Part shown: positions 31,420 through 39,818 of the stretch, in pieces
How positions within the stretch are numbered: position 1 is the first letter of the stretch
How the letters are laid out: every line of letters begins with the position of its first letter
Assembly: GCA_965194375.1 (NCBI GenBank)
Contig: CBDAEL010000001.1
DNA length: 64,000 nt
Strand: one strand, 5' to 3'
Origin: Tabrizicola_A aquatica
GTDB lineage: Bacteria > Pseudomonadota > Alphaproteobacteria > Rhodobacterales > Rhodobacteraceae
Notes under the pieces: model-generated
What the model saw: the letters and a program-made list of their open reading frames with translations, nothing else
Database searches by the model: none
Told to the model about the DNA's origin: nothing
Translations under genes and position numbers: made by a program

Positions 31420-34295
31420 TCCGCCGCTGCAATCCGGCGTGAGAGGGTGGCTTGGGCGTTGTATTCCTCTTGCCATTCCGAAGGCCCGTTCGAGGGCGCA
31501 ACCTGCACCGCCGTCACCTTGTATTCCGGGCAATTGGTGGCCCAATCGCTGAAATCGGTGGTGATGACGTTGGCTTGGGTGTAGGGGTGGTGGAAGGTGG
31601 TATAGACGACGCCCGGGTTGACCTTGTCGGTCAGCGTCGCGCGCAGGGTGGTTTCACCCGCACGTGAGGCCAGTCGCACCCAATCGCCCTCTTTCACGCC
31701 GCGCACTTCGGCGTCGTGGGGGTGGATTTCCAGCACATCTTCGGAATGCCAAGTGCTGTTCGCCGTGCGGCGTGTTTGCGCGCCGACGTTGTACTGCGAC
31801 AGGATGCGGCCCGTGGTCAGCAGAAGCGGGAAGCGCGGGCCGGTGCGTTCATCGGTGGCGACATATTCGGTGTTGATGAACCGACCTTTGCCGCGCACGA
31901 ACGCATCGACGTGCATCAAAGGCGTGCCTTGCGGGGCCTTGTCGTTGCAGGGCCACTGGACCGAGCCCATCTCTTCGATCTTGTCATAGCTGACACCGGC
32001 GAAGGACGGCGTGGTCATGGCAATCTCTTCCATGATCTGCACCGGGTGGGTGTAGTTCCAGTTGGCGCCCATGGCTTGGGCGAACATCTGGGTGACTTCC
32101 CAATCGGCATAGCCCTGCTTCGGGGCCATCACCTTACGCACCATGTTGATCCGGCGCTCGGCGTTGGTGAAGGTGCCGTCCTTTTCCAAGAACGACGAGC
32201 CCGGGAAGAACACATGGGCGTAATTCGCGGTCTCGTTCAGGAACAGGTCATGCACGATCACACATTCCATCGCGGCGAGGCCCGCCGTGACGTGTTTGGT
32301 GTCCGGGTCGGATTGCAGGATGTCTTCGCCTTGGCAGTAAAGCCCCTTGAAGGTGCCTTCCACGGCGGCATCCAGCATGTTGGGGATGCGCAGGCCCGGC
32401 TCATTGTCGATCTTCACGCCCCAAAGGTTTTCATAGATGGCGCGCACATCGTCGTTCTTCACATGGCGGTAACCCGGCAGTTCGTGCGGGAAGGATCCCA
32501 TGTCGCACGAGCCTTGCACGTTGTTTTGGCCACGCAGCGGGTTCACACCCACGCCCGGACGGCCAATGTTGCCGGTCATCATCGCCAAGTTGGCAATGCC
32601 GATCACGGTGGTCGAGCCTTGTGAATGTTCCGTCACGCCCAGACCGTAGTAGATTGAGCCGTTGCCGCCATTGGCATAGGTGCGGGCCGCGGCGCGGACG
32701 TCCTCGGCCTTGACGCCGGTCAGGATTTCCACCGCTTCGGGCGAATGGTTCGGGCGGCTGACAAACTCGGCATAGTCCTGGAATTCATCCCAGTCGCAGC
32801 GGGTGCGGATGAACTCTTCGTTGTAGAGCTTTTCGGTCACGATCACATGCGCCAGTGCGGTGACCATGGCGACGTTGGTGCCGGGGGTCAGAGCAAGGTG
32901 ATGGGCGGCGCGGATATGCGGGCTGTCCACCATTTCAGTGCGGCGCGGGTCGATGACGATCAGTTTCGCCCCTTTGCGCAGGCGCTTTTTCAGGCGCGAC
33001 GCAAAGACCGGGTGGCCCGAGGCGGGGTTGGCCCCGATCACGATGGCCACATCGGTATGTTCTACCGAATCAAAGTCTTGCGTGCCGGCAGAGGTGCCCA
33101 AGGTCTGGCCCAAGCCATAGCCGGTGGGCGAATGGCAGACGCGGGCGCAGGTGTCAGTGTTGTTGTTCAGGAACACACCGCGCGTCAGTTTCTGCACCAG
33201 ATAGGTTTCTTCATTGGTGCAGCGCGACGAGGTGATCACACCCACGGACTTTTGCCCGTATTTGGAAATGATGCCCTTCATGCGGTTCGCGGCGAATTCC
33301 ATCGCCTCGGCCCAGGATACTTCTTTCCACGGGTCGTTGATGCTGTCGCGGATCATCGGCGACAGGATGCGGTCTTGGTGGGAGGCGTAGCCATAGGCAA
33401 AGCGGCCCTTAACGCAGGAATGGCCCCGGTTGGCCTTGCCATGCTTGTAAGGGACCATCCGCACCAGCTCGTCGCCGCGCAGTTCGGCCTTGAACTGGCA
33501 GCCGACGCCGCAATAGGCGCAGGTGGTGATGACCGAGCGTTCCGGCGTGCCGATCTCGATGACCGACTTTTCCTGCAAGGTCGCCGTCGGGCAGGCCTGC
33601 ACGCAGGCGCCGCAGGATACGCAATCCGAGGCCAGCGCATCATCGGTTTTCGCACCGAACGACACACGGCTGTCAAAGCCCCGGCCTTCGATGGTCAGCG
33701 CAAAGGTGCCCTGCACCTCTTCACAGGCCCGAACGCAGCGCGAGCAGACGATGCATTTCGCCGGGTCATAGGTGAAGTAGGGGTTGGATTCGTCCTTGGC
33801 CTTCCACTGGGGATTGGCCTCGCCCGAGTTGTTCTTGGGGCGGAAGTGCGTGTCGATCGCCTCATAGCGTACATCGCGCAGGCCGACGGCCCCAGCCATG
33901 TCCTGCAATTCGCAATCGCCATTGGCCGAGCAGGTCAGGCAATCGAGCGGGTGGTCGGAGATGTAAAGCTCCATCACCCCACGGCGCAGCTCTTTCAGCT
34001 TGCCGGTCTGGGTTTTCACCCGGATGCCGGGGGCAACGGGCGTGGTGCAAGAGGCGGGCGTGCCGTTGCGGCCTTCGATTTCCACAAGGCAAAGGCGGCA
34101 AGAGCCAAAGGCCTCAAGGTTGTCGGTCGCGCACAGCTTAGGCACCGTGATGCCAATCTCGGCGGCGGCGCGCATGATGGAGGTGCCTTCCGGCACCGTC
34201 ACATCGAACCCGTCGATGTTCAGCGTGACTGTGGCCGTCGACCGCACATAGGGCGTGCCGAAATCGCGGTCGGACGGGATGATGAAGTCTTTCAT
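31416..34295 (-). CDS. fdsA: NAD-dependent formate dehydrogenase, catalytic alpha subunit
   Basis: A 959-aa molybdenum enzyme that oxidises formate to CO2. In order: an N-terminal [2Fe-2S] ferredoxin domain, a NuoG-like His-Cys cluster motif (HPLDCLTCSANGDCEL), two 4Fe-4S motifs (CIVCSRCVRACEE and CVSCGACVQACP), and the catalytic molybdopterin region. The latter begins with a 4Fe-4S motif (CAYCGVGC) and carries the Mo-ligand Cys next to His in ARVCHSPTGYG. A Cys, not selenocysteine, is encoded. It starts two bases after the DUF4287 gene stop (TGAGATG). Soluble, cytoplasmic, works with FdsB and FdsG. Confidence 0.96.
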   Translation of the reverse strand: MKDFIIPSDRDFGTPYVRSTATVTLNIDGFDVTVPEGTSIMRAAAEIGITVPKLCATDNLEAFGSCRLCLVEIEGRNGTPASCTTPVAPGIRVKTQTGKLKELRRGVMELYISDHPLDCLTCSANGDCELQDMAGAVGLRDVRYEAIDTHFRPKNNSGEANPQWKAKDESNPYFTYDPAKCIVCSRCVRACEEVQGTFALTIEGRGFDSRVSFGAKTDDALASDCVSCGACVQACPTATLQEKSVIEIGTPERSVITTCAYCGVGCQFKAELRGDELVRMVPYKHGKANRGHSCVKGRFAYGYASHQDRILSPMIRDSINDPWKEVSWAEAMEFAANRMKGIISKYGQKSVGVITSSRCTNEETYLVQKLTRGVFLNNNTDTCARVCHSPTGYGLGQTLGTSAGTQDFDSVEHTDVAIVIGANPASGHPVFASRLKKRLRKGAKLIVIDPRRTEMVDSPHIRAAHHLALTPGTNVAMVTALAHVIVTEKLYNEEFIRTRCDWDEFQDYAEFVSRPNHSPEAVEILTGVKAEDVRAAARTYANGGNGSIYYGLGVTEHSQGSTTVIGIANLAMMTGNIGRPGVGVNPLRGQNNVQGSCDMGSFPHELPGYRHVKNDDVRAIYENLWGVKIDNEPGLRIPNMLDAAVEGTFKGLYCQGEDILQSDPDTKHVTAGLAAMECVIVHDLFLNETANYAHVFFPGSSFLEKDGTFTNAERRINMVRKVMAPKQGYADWEVTQMFAQAMGANWNYTHPVQIMEEIAMTTPSFAGVSYDKIEEMGSVQWPCNDKAPQGTPLMHVDAFVRGKGRFINTEYVATDERTGPRFPLLLTTGRILSQYNVGAQTRRTANSTWHSEDVLEIHPHDAEVRGVKEGDWVRLASRAGETTLRATLTDKVNPGVVYTTFHHPYTQANVITTDFSDWATNCPEYKVTAVQVAPSNGPSEWQEEYNAQATLSRRIAAAE

Positions 34296-34296
34296 C

Positions 34297-34509
34297 TCAA
34301 GCGCCTTTCTTCTGGGCCAACTGATGGGCCACGATGGCATTGGCATGGCCGTGGCCCATGCCGTGTGTGTTTTTCAGGAAGCTGACGATCTGCATATGAG
34401 GGAGCGCCAACTTATCTGTGATCTCGTTAAACCAGTGCTGTATCGGCTGGCCGTATTTCTTCTCAATCGAAGGAAAGTAAGAGGCCGGGCCTTGAACCTT
34501 TTCGATCAT
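34297..34509 (-). CDS. DUF4287 family protein inside the fds operon
   Basis: A 70-aa protein with the DUF4287 pattern (GPASYFPSIEKKYGQPIQHWFNEI) and a His/Gly-rich C-terminus (HGMGHGHANAIVAHQLAQKKGA). It overlaps fdsB by ATGA upstream and is two bases from fdsA, so it is an integral part of the operon. DUF4287 has no established function; it is typically found in small stress- or soil-associated proteins. Here it could be an accessory or assembly factor. The context is unusual; the coding call itself is strong. Confidence 0.9.
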   Translation of the reverse strand: MIEKVQGPASYFPSIEKKYGQPIQHWFNEITDKLALPHMQIVSFLKNTHGMGHGHANAIVAHQLAQKKGA

Positions 34510-36032
34510 TCCGCCGCTTCCTTCTGGGTCGAGAAGTCATCGGGGAAATGGGTCACAGCCGACATCACCGGATATGGGGTGAACCCGCCCAGCGCGCAGA
34601 GCGAGCCGGATTTCATGGTGTTGCACAGATCGGTGAGGATTGGCATGGCGGCGGCATCGCCGCGCTTGATGCGGTTGATGGTTTCCACCCCGCGCACCGC
34701 GCCGATGCGGCAGGGCGTGCATTTGCCACAGGATTCGATGGCGCAGAATTCCATGGCAAAGCGCGCCATTTCCAGCATGTCGGCGCTGTCGTCGAAGATC
34801 GTGAGGCCAGCGTGGCCGATGAGGCCATCTTTGCCCGCAAATTCTTCATAGCCAAAGGGCGTGTCGAACAGGCTGCGCGGGAAATAGGCGCCCAAGGGCC
34901 CGCCCACCTGCACCGCCTTGACCGGGCGACCCGAGGCCGTGCCGCCACCGATCTTGTCCACGATCTCGCCCAAGGTCAGACCGAAGGCGATCTCATACAG
35001 CCCGCCATGTTTGACGTTCCCGGCAATCTGCAGCGGGATCGTGCCACGCGAACGGCCAAGGCCGAAGTTCTTGTAATGCTCGGCGCCCTTTTCAAAGATC
35101 ACCGGAATCGAGGCCAAGGAGATGACGTTGTTCACCACCGTCGGCTTGCCCATGAAGCCTTGCAGCGCGGGCAACGGCGGCTTGGCGCGCACGATGCCGC
35201 GCTTGCCTTCAAGGCTGTTCAGAAGGCTGGTTTCCTCGCCGCAGACATAGGCCCCGGCACCAACGCGGATTTCCATGTCAAAGGTCGGGCCTTTGCCCAA
35301 GACTTTCGCACCCAAAAGACCCTCGGCGCGGGCGGTCTCGACCGCCTTTTGCATCACGGCAATGGCGACGGGGTATTCCGAGCGCAAGTAAACAAAGCCC
35401 TTGGTCGCACCACAAGCGAGACCCGCAATCACCATGCCTTCGATCAGCGTGAAGGGGTCACCTTCCATGAGCATGCGGTCGGCGAAGGTGGCGCTGTCGC
35501 CCTCGTCGGCGTTGCAGACGATGTATTTGCGGTCGGCCTTGGCCTCGGAGACGGTTTTCCACTTGATGCCGGTGGGAAAGCCCGCACCACCCCGACCGCG
35601 CAGGCCAGAGTTCGTGACCTCAGCCACCATATCGGCCGGGGCCATGCCCAAAGCGCGCTCAAGCCCGGTCAAACCGCCATGAGCGCGGTAATCGGCCAAG
35701 GACAAGGGGTCGATCACGCCGACACGGGCAAAGGTCAGGCGCGTCTGCGCCTTGAGCCACGGCAGGTCTTCGGTCAGACCAAGCGCCTTCGGATGCGCGG
35801 CCAAATCGCCGAACAGCGCGGGCACATCGGCCAGCGTCATTGGGCCAAAGGCCATACGGCCAGCGGGGGTTTCCACCTCGGCCAAGGGTTCCAGCCAGAC
35901 CATGCCCCGGCTGCCATTGCGCACCAGCGTCAGATCAACGCCCTTGGTGTGGGCATGGGCGCGGATCGCCTCGGCAATCTCATCGGCCTCAAGGGCGACA
36001 GCGGCGCTGTCCAGCGGCAGATAAATCTTCAT
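34506..36032 (-). CDS. fdsB: Formate dehydrogenase beta subunit (NADH-binding, NuoF-like)
   Basis: A 508-aa FMN- and Fe-S-containing subunit that passes electrons from formate oxidation to NAD+. An N-terminal thioredoxin-like domain (about 1-110) precedes the NuoF core. The core has the NAD-binding glycine loop GLRGRGGAGFPTG at about 155-167, the FMN region (NADEGDSATFADR) near 188 and the C-terminal 4Fe-4S motif ESCGKCTPCRIG at about 444-455. The start overlaps the fdsG stop by 4 bases. Length is typical of FdsB fusions. Confidence 0.96.
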   Translation of the reverse strand: MKIYLPLDSAAVALEADEIAEAIRAHAHTKGVDLTLVRNGSRGMVWLEPLAEVETPAGRMAFGPMTLADVPALFGDLAAHPKALGLTEDLPWLKAQTRLTFARVGVIDPLSLADYRAHGGLTGLERALGMAPADMVAEVTNSGLRGRGGAGFPTGIKWKTVSEAKADRKYIVCNADEGDSATFADRMLMEGDPFTLIEGMVIAGLACGATKGFVYLRSEYPVAIAVMQKAVETARAEGLLGAKVLGKGPTFDMEIRVGAGAYVCGEETSLLNSLEGKRGIVRAKPPLPALQGFMGKPTVVNNVISLASIPVIFEKGAEHYKNFGLGRSRGTIPLQIAGNVKHGGLYEIAFGLTLGEIVDKIGGGTASGRPVKAVQVGGPLGAYFPRSLFDTPFGYEEFAGKDGLIGHAGLTIFDDSADMLEMARFAMEFCAIESCGKCTPCRIGAVRGVETINRIKRGDAAAMPILTDLCNTMKSGSLCALGGFTPYPVMSAVTHFPDDFSTQKEAAE

Positions 36033-36496
36033 TTCAGACCCCCGATGATGCTGTCGATCTTGGCCGCATCAACCCGGCCCACGATTTTGCCGTCCACCAT
36101 TGCGGCGGGCGCGCAGGCGCACAGGCCAAGGCAGAACACCGGCTCCAACGTAACGCGGCCGTCCTTGGTGGTTTCATGCCATTCAATGCCCAGCGCCTTT
36201 TGCGCGTGGTCTGCCACGCGGTCGGCCCCCATCGCCTTGCAGGCCTCGGCCCGGCAGAGTTTCAGCACATGCTGACCTGCCGGATTCTCGCGGAAGTCGT
36301 GGTAAAAGGACATCACGCCATGAACTTCGGCCTTCGACAGGTTCAAATCCTGCGCGATGATCGGAAGGGCGGCCTGCGGCACATAGCCAAACTCGGCTTG
36401 GATGGCGTGCAGGATCGGAAGCAGAGAACCCTCCATCCCCTTGTGGGCGTTCAGGATATCCCCGACGCGGGAGGTGACTTCGACGGAATCAAGCAT
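36029..36496 (-). CDS. fdsG: Formate dehydrogenase gamma subunit (NuoE-like)
   Basis: A 155-aa subunit carrying a [2Fe-2S] cluster, related to NuoE. The cluster cysteines are visible: LCRAEACKAMG near residues 82-92 and VFCLGLCACAPA near 123-134. It is the first gene of the fds operon and overlaps fdsB by 4 bases. The LysR gene upstream is on the same strand with 87 bases between them; two inverted repeats in that gap are likely regulator sites. Confidence 0.95.
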   Translation of the reverse strand: MLDSVEVTSRVGDILNAHKGMEGSLLPILHAIQAEFGYVPQAALPIIAQDLNLSKAEVHGVMSFYHDFRENPAGQHVLKLCRAEACKAMGADRVADHAQKALGIEWHETTKDGRVTLEPVFCLGLCACAPAAMVDGKIVGRVDAAKIDSIIGGLK

Positions 36497-36535
36497 ATGG
36501 GCGGCCCTTTTGGTAGCTTCGCCCCTGATACGCCG

Positions 36536-36589
36536 ATTGATAGGGAAATCAATATAGATATCCCGTCATTCGATAGGCCGCGTCTATCG
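36536..36589. promoter_or_regulatory. Two inverted repeats before fdsG, likely LysR sites
   Basis: ATTGAT-N6-ATCAAT (36536-36553) and CGATAG-N7-CTATCG (36571-36589) lie between the LysR gene and fdsG. The first has the T-N11-A form expected for LysR-type regulators. The second overlaps the LysR stop codon, so it might also be a terminator or a second site. Confidence 0.55.
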
Positions 36590-37474
36590 CCGCAGGCGCG
36601 TGGCCAGCCGAGCGGACTCTTCGATCAGTGCTTGCAGGACCGGGGTCTGCGGATCGCGACGGGTGGTGATCAGGCCGACCAGATGCTCGGCCTCGGGGTC
36701 GACGATGGGAATGGCGACCAAACCCTGACCGGTGAACATCTCGGCCAGCTTCATCGGCACCACCGAGGCCCAGAGGCCCGAACGGACATGGGACACCAGC
36801 GCAATGGTGGAATTGCTTTCCACCATGGCCTGCACCTTTGCCCCGGCTTCGGCCAGATGCTGGTTGACGATGCGACGGTTCTGCATGTCTGAGGTCAAGA
36901 GACACAAGGGCACCGAGGCCATCTCGTGCCAACTGATCCGGTCGCGCCCGGCAAACTCGGTTCCGGGGGCGCAGAGAAACCGATAAAACTCGGTGTAAAG
37001 CGGGGTTTGAAACACTCGGCCCAAGGGTTCGTTGTCCAGATAGGTGATCCCGGCATCCAGCTCGAGGCTTTCAATGCCGTCCAAGATCTCGACCGAGGTG
37101 CGCGACAGGATGGTGACGCGCATGTTCGGGTGCCGCGCGGTGAAGGGGCCGGTGAGTTCTGCCACCATCGGTAGCGCGGTGGGAATGACCCCAATGCGCA
37201 GATTGCCCGACAGCCCGGCATGGACCGAGCGCATCTCGTCCTTCAGCGCGCGCATGTCGCCCACGATGCGCCGCGCCCAATCCAGCACGCGCTGACCTTC
37301 AGGGGTGAGCCCCTGAAACCGACTGCCACGATAGACGAGCTGCACGCCCAACTGATCCTCTAACTGGCGGATCGCGCCGGAGAGGCTGGGTTGCGTCACG
37401 CCAACCGCCTCGGCCGCGCGGCCAAAGTGGCGCTCGTTGGCCAAAGCGATGAACATTTCCAGCTTGTCGATCAT
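36584..37474 (-). CDS. LysR-type regulator of the formate dehydrogenase operon
   Basis: A 296-aa protein. The start MIDKLEMFIALANERHFGRAAEAVGVTQPSLS is the classic LysR HTH (about residues 1-60), followed by the effector-binding domain (about 90-290). The open frame extends much further upstream, but 37474 is the only start that begins the HTH properly. It is likely FdsR, activated by formate, and lies immediately upstream of fdsG in the same direction. The effector is inferred from the location only. Confidence 0.9.
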   Translation of the reverse strand: MIDKLEMFIALANERHFGRAAEAVGVTQPSLSGAIRQLEDQLGVQLVYRGSRFQGLTPEGQRVLDWARRIVGDMRALKDEMRSVHAGLSGNLRIGVIPTALPMVAELTGPFTARHPNMRVTILSRTSVEILDGIESLELDAGITYLDNEPLGRVFQTPLYTEFYRFLCAPGTEFAGRDRISWHEMASVPLCLLTSDMQNRRIVNQHLAEAGAKVQAMVESNSTIALVSHVRSGLWASVVPMKLAEMFTGQGLVAIPIVDPEAEHLVGLITTRRDPQTPVLQALIEESARLATRLRR

Positions 37475-37514
37475 GGTGCCCAAGGTGGCCCGGCGCTGCG
37501 CCCGTGGCAAGGGT

Positions 37515-37590
37515 GGCAAGATGAGTATTTGGAAAGGCGCAAATCCCATGCGCGCCCGCTCTTGGGTTTGCGCCTGTTGAAATACTCCGG
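37515..37590. repeat. Degenerate copies of the dispersed intergenic repeat
   Basis: Fragments GGCAAGATGAGTATTTGG (37515-37532) and CTGTTGAAATACTCCGG (37573-37589) form an inverted pair of the 'AAATACTCC' family around a GGCGCAAA/TTTGCGCC stem (about 37535-37575). They lie between the LysR gene and the S49 peptidase. Confidence 0.5.
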
Positions 37591-37732
37591 GTATGCCATG
37601 GGTTGCGCCCTTGGTTCGAGAAACCCATGGCATGGGGGCGCTGGCCCCCAAGACGGCAGCCCGCGGGGACGGACTCGGGACATATCGCACAGCACCGTTG
37701 CGCGACGGGGGTGGACGCCCTACCTGTGAAGC

Positions 37733-38521
37733 ATGAGAAATTTCATCCCCTTTCTGAAACGGCCGCCGCTTGTGCCGGTCATCCGCCTGCAGGGCAACAT
37801 TGGCACCGGGCGGGGCAGCCTGTCTGACGCCGCTTTGGCGGGTATCATCGACAAGGCGTTCAAGATGAAACCTGCGGCCGTGGCGCTGGCGATCAACTCG
37901 CCGGGCGGATCGGCGGTGCAATCCAGCCTGATCGCCGCGCGGATCCGGCGGCTGGCGGATGAAAAGAGCGTCAAGGTGCACGCCTTTGTTGAAGATGTCG
38001 CGGCGTCGGGCGGCTATTGGCTGGCCTGCGCGGGCGATGAGATTTGGGTGGATGACAGTTCCATCGTAGGGTCCATCGGCGTGATTTTCGCCAGTTTCGG
38101 CTTTCCCGAACTGATGGCGCGTCAGGGGATTGAGCGGCGGGTGGTGACGGCGGGCAAGTCGAAAAGCTTTGCCGATCCTTTCCTGCCGCAAAAGCCCGAG
38201 GACATTGACCGGCTGCGCGCCTTGCAAGGACCGATCCATGAGGCCTTTATCGCCCATGTGAAGGCGCGACGTGGCGCGCGGTTGGCCGAGGCGGATCTTT
38301 TCAATGCTGATGTCTGGGTGGGCCAGCAAGCGGTAGATCTGGGGCTGGTCGATGGGGTCGCCCATCTGGTGCCCAAGATGAAAGCGCTTTACGGCGACAA
38401 GGTGCGGTTGGTGCCTTTGGGCCAAAAGCGCGGACTCTTGGCGCGGTTCGGCCTCAGCTTGGGCGAGGATCTGATGCAATCCGTGGAAGACAGGGCGCTT
38501 TGGGCGCGCTATGGCCTTTAA
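37733..38521 (+). CDS. S49-family signal-peptide-peptidase-like protease
   Basis: A 262-aa protein of the SppA/ClpP crotonase fold. The oxyanion and substrate loop INSPGGSAVQS lies at about residues 61-71, the catalytic serine region DVAASGGYWLACAGD at about 88-102, and the catalytic lysine region GKSKSFADPF at about 140-149. The family cleaves remnant signal peptides in membranes or acts on short peptides. It is shorter than E. coli SppA, as usual in alphaproteobacteria. There is no obvious N-terminal membrane anchor. Confidence 0.9.
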   Translation: MRNFIPFLKRPPLVPVIRLQGNIGTGRGSLSDAALAGIIDKAFKMKPAAVALAINSPGGSAVQSSLIAARIRRLADEKSVKVHAFVEDVAASGGYWLACAGDEIWVDDSSIVGSIGVIFASFGFPELMARQGIERRVVTAGKSKSFADPFLPQKPEDIDRLRALQGPIHEAFIAHVKARRGARLAEADLFNADVWVGQQAVDLGLVDGVAHLVPKMKALYGDKVRLVPLGQKRGLLARFGLSLGEDLMQSVEDRALWARYGL

Positions 38522-38540
38522 CAGCAACTGGGAGCTTTAG

Positions 38541-38729
38541 ATGCTGGTCAAGATTATCCTCGTCTTTCTCTTGGCCATGGCCTTGGTCGGTATGATCGGC
38601 AAGGCGCTGTTTCCCGGCAAGATGGGCCGCATCACCCAATTGCGCCGTCGGGGGTTAAAGCCCCCTGTTTGTCCCAAATGCGGGCGCTATATCGTTGGGA
38701 AATCAGACTGCGATTGCAAGAAGGCGTGA
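38541..38729 (+). CDS. Small membrane protein with zinc-ribbon end
   Basis: A 62-aa protein with one N-terminal membrane helix (VKIILVFLLAMALVGMIG) and a C-terminal PVCPKCGRYIVGKSDCDCKKA zinc-binding-type segment. It lies between the S49 peptidase and SDR genes with short gaps, so it is likely co-transcribed. Common in Rhodobacterales; function unknown. Confidence 0.8.
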   Translation: MLVKIILVFLLAMALVGMIGKALFPGKMGRITQLRRRGLKPPVCPKCGRYIVGKSDCDCKKA

Positions 38730-38730
38730 C

Positions 38731-39507
38731 ATGCGGGCATTGGTGACGGGGGCGGGCAAGCGGTTGGGCCGCGAGATGGCGCTGTATCTGGCGCGGCGTG
38801 GCTATGATGTGGCGGTGCATTACGCCGCCTCACGCAAAGAGGCCGAAGAGGTGGTGAAAGAGATCACCGCCATGGGTCGGCGCGCTTGTGCGCTGCGGGC
38901 TGATCTTCTCATCGAATCTCAGGTGGAAAAGCTGGTGCCGATGGCGGTTCAGGGGCTTGGCGGGCCGCTGACGGTCTTGGTCAACAATGCCTCAATTTTC
39001 GAATATGACACGCTGCGCACTGCAAGCCGCAAAAGCTGGGATCGGCATCTGGAATCGAACCTGCGCGCGCCCTTCGTCTTGACGCAGGCCTTTGCCGCCC
39101 AAGCCCCGGCGGCCGGGCGCGACGCAGTGGGCGAGCCTGAGTCGAGCGGGCTTGTCATCAACATGATCGACCAGCGCGTGCACAAGCTGACGCCGGAATT
39201 CATGACCTATACCATCGCCAAAATGGGCCTTTGGGCGCTCACGCGCACCGCGGCCCAAGCCCTTGCGCCGCAAATCCGTGTGAATGCCATTGGCCCCGGC
39301 CCCACCTTGCAGGGCGCGCGGCAAAGCGACAGCCATTTCACCCGACAGCGTGCCGCCACCGTTCTGGGGCGCGGTGCCAACCCTTCCGACATCACGGCGG
39401 CGCTTGGGTTTTTCCTCGAGTCACCGGCGGTGACGGGCCAGATGATCGCGGTAGATGGTGGCCAGCATCTGGGCTGGCAGACCCCGGATGTGCTGGGGGT
39501 TGAGTAG
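38731..39507 (+). CDS. Short-chain dehydrogenase/reductase
   Basis: A 258-aa SDR with an N-terminal cofactor motif TGAGKRLGREMAL (about residues 6-18), an NNAS motif and active-site YTIAK (Tyr-Lys) near 160. The GAGKRLG cofactor loop resembles pteridine-reductase/FolM-type SDRs, but the substrate cannot be fixed. The ATG at 38731 is one base after the previous gene's TGA; a longer frame overlapping it is rejected. Likely cytoplasmic, part of a three-gene run with the S49 peptidase. Confidence 0.88.
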   Translation: MRALVTGAGKRLGREMALYLARRGYDVAVHYAASRKEAEEVVKEITAMGRRACALRADLLIESQVEKLVPMAVQGLGGPLTVLVNNASIFEYDTLRTASRKSWDRHLESNLRAPFVLTQAFAAQAPAAGRDAVGEPESSGLVINMIDQRVHKLTPEFMTYTIAKMGLWALTRTAAQALAPQIRVNAIGPGPTLQGARQSDSHFTRQRAATVLGRGANPSDITAALGFFLESPAVTGQMIAVDGGQHLGWQTPDVLGVE

Positions 39508-39818
39508 GCCCCCTCGGTTTGTCTGCGGCGAGTTGTCCACTTTGGCCCCTGCCGTCACAGAGCCGTTACAAAATCTCCTGATTTTTCAGGGATTTGCAAA
39601 ATGTTAAATAATTTATCATTCAATATCAGTGGCTTATCTATTTGCCTAAAAAATAGGCAAACCGTTCTGGCCCATGTGAAACAAGGCAAATTCCGGCGTC
39701 CTGAAAACTTCTCCGCAAACTTATCCACAATCTCGGTGGACTTCTTCCCTCTTGCTCTTGGGTCTTTATCATTGCAGCCAAGAGGCAGAATCAATGCATC
39801 GAAGAGGCGCATTTCCGC
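39508..39818. other. AT-rich 311-base spacer before uvrC
   Basis: Clearly richer in A/T than its surroundings. It holds an inverted repeat TTTGCCT-N7-AGGCAAA (39640-39660), probably a terminator, and a perfect DnaA-box-like TTATCCACA at 39721-39729. No coding frame is convincing. It likely contains the uvrC promoter. Confidence 0.55.

Noticed and set aside
31716..36275. Long + strand frames (302, 546 and 575 aa) opposite fdsA and fdsB
   Set aside because: Shadow frames of the fds genes, whose Fe-S and molybdopterin motifs are unmistakable on the minus strand.
37475..38527. LysR protein of 647 aa
   Set aside because: The upstream part is only open frame across the repeat region and the antisense of the S49 peptidase; the HTH begins at 37474.
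39508..39818. Chromosomal replication origin
   Set aside because: A single DnaA-box-like site and no typical neighbours (dnaA, hemE, parAB); listed only as an AT-rich spacer.
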